Shown one piece after another: positions 23,954-24,838 of a stretch of 24,838 bases of DNA. Where the stretch lies: contig CAKKST010000097.1 of the NCBI GenBank assembly GCA_919903585.1, positions 1-24,838 on the forward strand, in the 5' to 3' direction. The stretch is from Nitrospiria bacterium. GTDB taxonomy: Bacteria; Nitrospirota; CAKKRA01; 9FT-COMBO-42-15. The position numbers and the translations under genes were made by a program. Under the pieces are notes generated by a model, which saw only the letters and a list, made by a program, of their open reading frames with translations, had not been told where the DNA came from and ran no database searches. Each line of letters opens with the position of its first letter. The first letter of the stretch is position 1.

Positions 23954-24019
23954 GAGTTGTGGGGTTTTGAGTTATAGAGTTAAACTCCTAAACTCTTCCA
24001 CTCTTTAACTCTCCAACTC
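23954..24019. repeat. Octamer repeat island D (GAGTT / AACTC), two opposed arms
   Basis: GAGTT-type units occur at 23954, 23962, 23969 and 23977 on one side. AACTC or CACTC units occur at 23983, 23991, 23999, 24007 and 24015, exactly eight bases apart. The arms are reverse complements of each other and could form a long imperfect stem. It lies between oxidase subunit I and the small-subunit gene, a gap of about 100 bases. Confidence 0.75.
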
Positions 24020-24023
24020 ATTA

Positions 24024-24836
24024 TTACAGAAGCTTTGCCTCATTCGCAGCCATCTTTCTGCCAAAGAATACTGAGAAAACTGCTACAAGCACAAATATTG
24101 CCCCGCCTACAACAGCTATCACGCCGCCAATGGCTGCTACTGTTGTGAAAAGAATCACTGTGGGGTCAAGGGAAAATGGGATGATTGATTGTGCAAAGGT
24201 AACATCCCAGTGCCTCCTCGGCGAACCGAGGGTGCCCGCGGCCCCCATTCCAAGGATGAGTAATACCATCCCGATGCCAAATATATAAGGCTGGATTGCA
24301 GCTAATTTCTTTCCAATAAGCTCCCGTCTAAAAACAAGCGGAATAACATAATATGTCAGGCCCATAAATGCAAGGGTTGTCCCGCCGACAACTGTAGCGT
24401 GGAAATGGCCGGTTATTGCCCATGTATTGTGGGACTTAATAGCAAGCTGCTCCGTGCCATATGTCACACCTGTTATACCGCCAATAAACCCAAATATTAC
24501 CATTGAAATTACCAATGCCGGAAACCCGGGCTCACCCCATGGCGCCTTTGTCAGCCACTCAAACAACCCCTTTGTGTATCCTTTGCTTCGCTGGGCAACC
24601 TCAACTGCCATTGGAATCGCCATGGCATGGATCATGCTGGCAAGTACAGCAAGATACATAAAGTAAGATGTATTTGCAATCTTATGAGCCGGGCTTAATG
24701 TCGGATCTGTAAGAAGGTGGTGCTCGGATGCCAAATTTATGAAAAGGATATACAGAACAAAGGCTGTCCTGCATATCTTCTCGTTAACTGGTTTTGCGCC
24801 AACAGTTAACAATCCCAGAAGATACCAGATAGAGAC
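24024..24836 (-). CDS. Cytochrome c oxidase subunit I, b(o/a)3-like, 5' part cut by window
   Basis: C-terminal 270 residues or so of a heme-copper oxidase catalytic subunit; the frame stays open to the window edge (VSIWYLLGLLTVGAKP), so an internal TTG at 24812 is not the start. It has the CuB His pair in LASEHHLLTDP and the heme ligands in TGHFHATVVGG, all intact, and about seven TM helices. The pattern resembles B-family (b(o/a)3) enzymes. It reduces O2 to water at the membrane and pumps protons. It is the first visible gene of a minus-strand operon with a one-TM subunit, ctaB and sco. Subunit II (CuA) is not in the window and presumably lies upstream. Confidence 0.9.
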   Translation of the reverse strand, partial: VSIWYLLGLLTVGAKPVNEKICRTAFVLYILFINLASEHHLLTDPTLSPAHKIANTSYFMYLAVLASMIHAMAIPMAVEVAQRSKGYTKGLFEWLTKAPWGEPGFPALVISMVIFGFIGGITGVTYGTEQLAIKSHNTWAITGHFHATVVGGTTLAFMGLTYYVIPLVFRRELIGKKLAAIQPYIFGIGMVLLILGMGAAGTLGSPRRHWDVTFAQSIIPFSLDPTVILFTTVAAIGGVIAVVGGAIFVLVAVFSVFFGRKMAANEAKLL

Positions 24837-24838
24837 CA

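Overview
This is a bacterial window with moderate GC content, dense gene packing and very few overlapping-strand conflicts. A lipobox-bearing SCO protein, exported TPR/PEGA/NHL proteins and a membrane-rich respiratory block suggest a Gram-negative-type heterotroph or chemolithotroph with aerobic or microaerobic respiration. No rRNA, tRNA, CRISPR array, transposase or phage gene was seen. The taxon cannot be fixed from the sequence. An uncultured Nitrospirota- or Desulfobacterota-like lineage would fit the gene content, but this is a weak guess.

Left part (1-4396, minus strand). A nearly complete glutamine-dependent asparagine synthetase lies downstream of a NusG/RfaH-like antiterminator paralogue, which resembles the head of a surface-polysaccharide operon. 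The 300 bases between them hold two islands of 7-base tandem repeats and a GC-rich hairpin. Next come dephospho-CoA kinase and a PP2C phosphatase. The phosphatase has its own sigma70-like promoter, divergent from a Ser/Thr kinase.

Kinase region (4545-9872, plus strand). A Hanks-type kinase with a TM segment and three PEGA repeats is followed by an exported TPR-NHL protein and an exported TPR-PEGA protein. With the divergent phosphatase this forms a phosphorylation and envelope-scaffold module.

Arsenic region (9911-12748, minus strand). A Cys-rich small protein, an ArsM-type arsenite methyltransferase, a TVP38/TMEM64 membrane protein and a TIGR04283-like glycosyltransferase resemble an arsenosugar cluster, but no radical-SAM ArsS is present in the window.

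Respiratory region (12880-24838, mostly minus strand). The distal part encodes a b(o/a)3-like cytochrome oxidase subunit I (cut by the window edge), a one-TM small subunit, heme O synthase and an SCO protein. These run into an overlapping gene trio: two paralogous cytochrome b/ferredoxin/FlpD fusion proteins flanking a NuoF-like flavoprotein. The trio looks like a compact NAD(H)-quinone membrane oxidoreductase that I do not recognise as a described complex. Next to it are a membrane-anchored rhodanese-like protein lacking the catalytic Cys, a second heme-copper-oxidase-like protein that appears to have lost the CuB histidine pair, a NorQ/CbbQ-type AAA+ ATPase and a second SCO protein. The two most interesting items are the fusion trio and the CuB-deficient oxidase paralogue.
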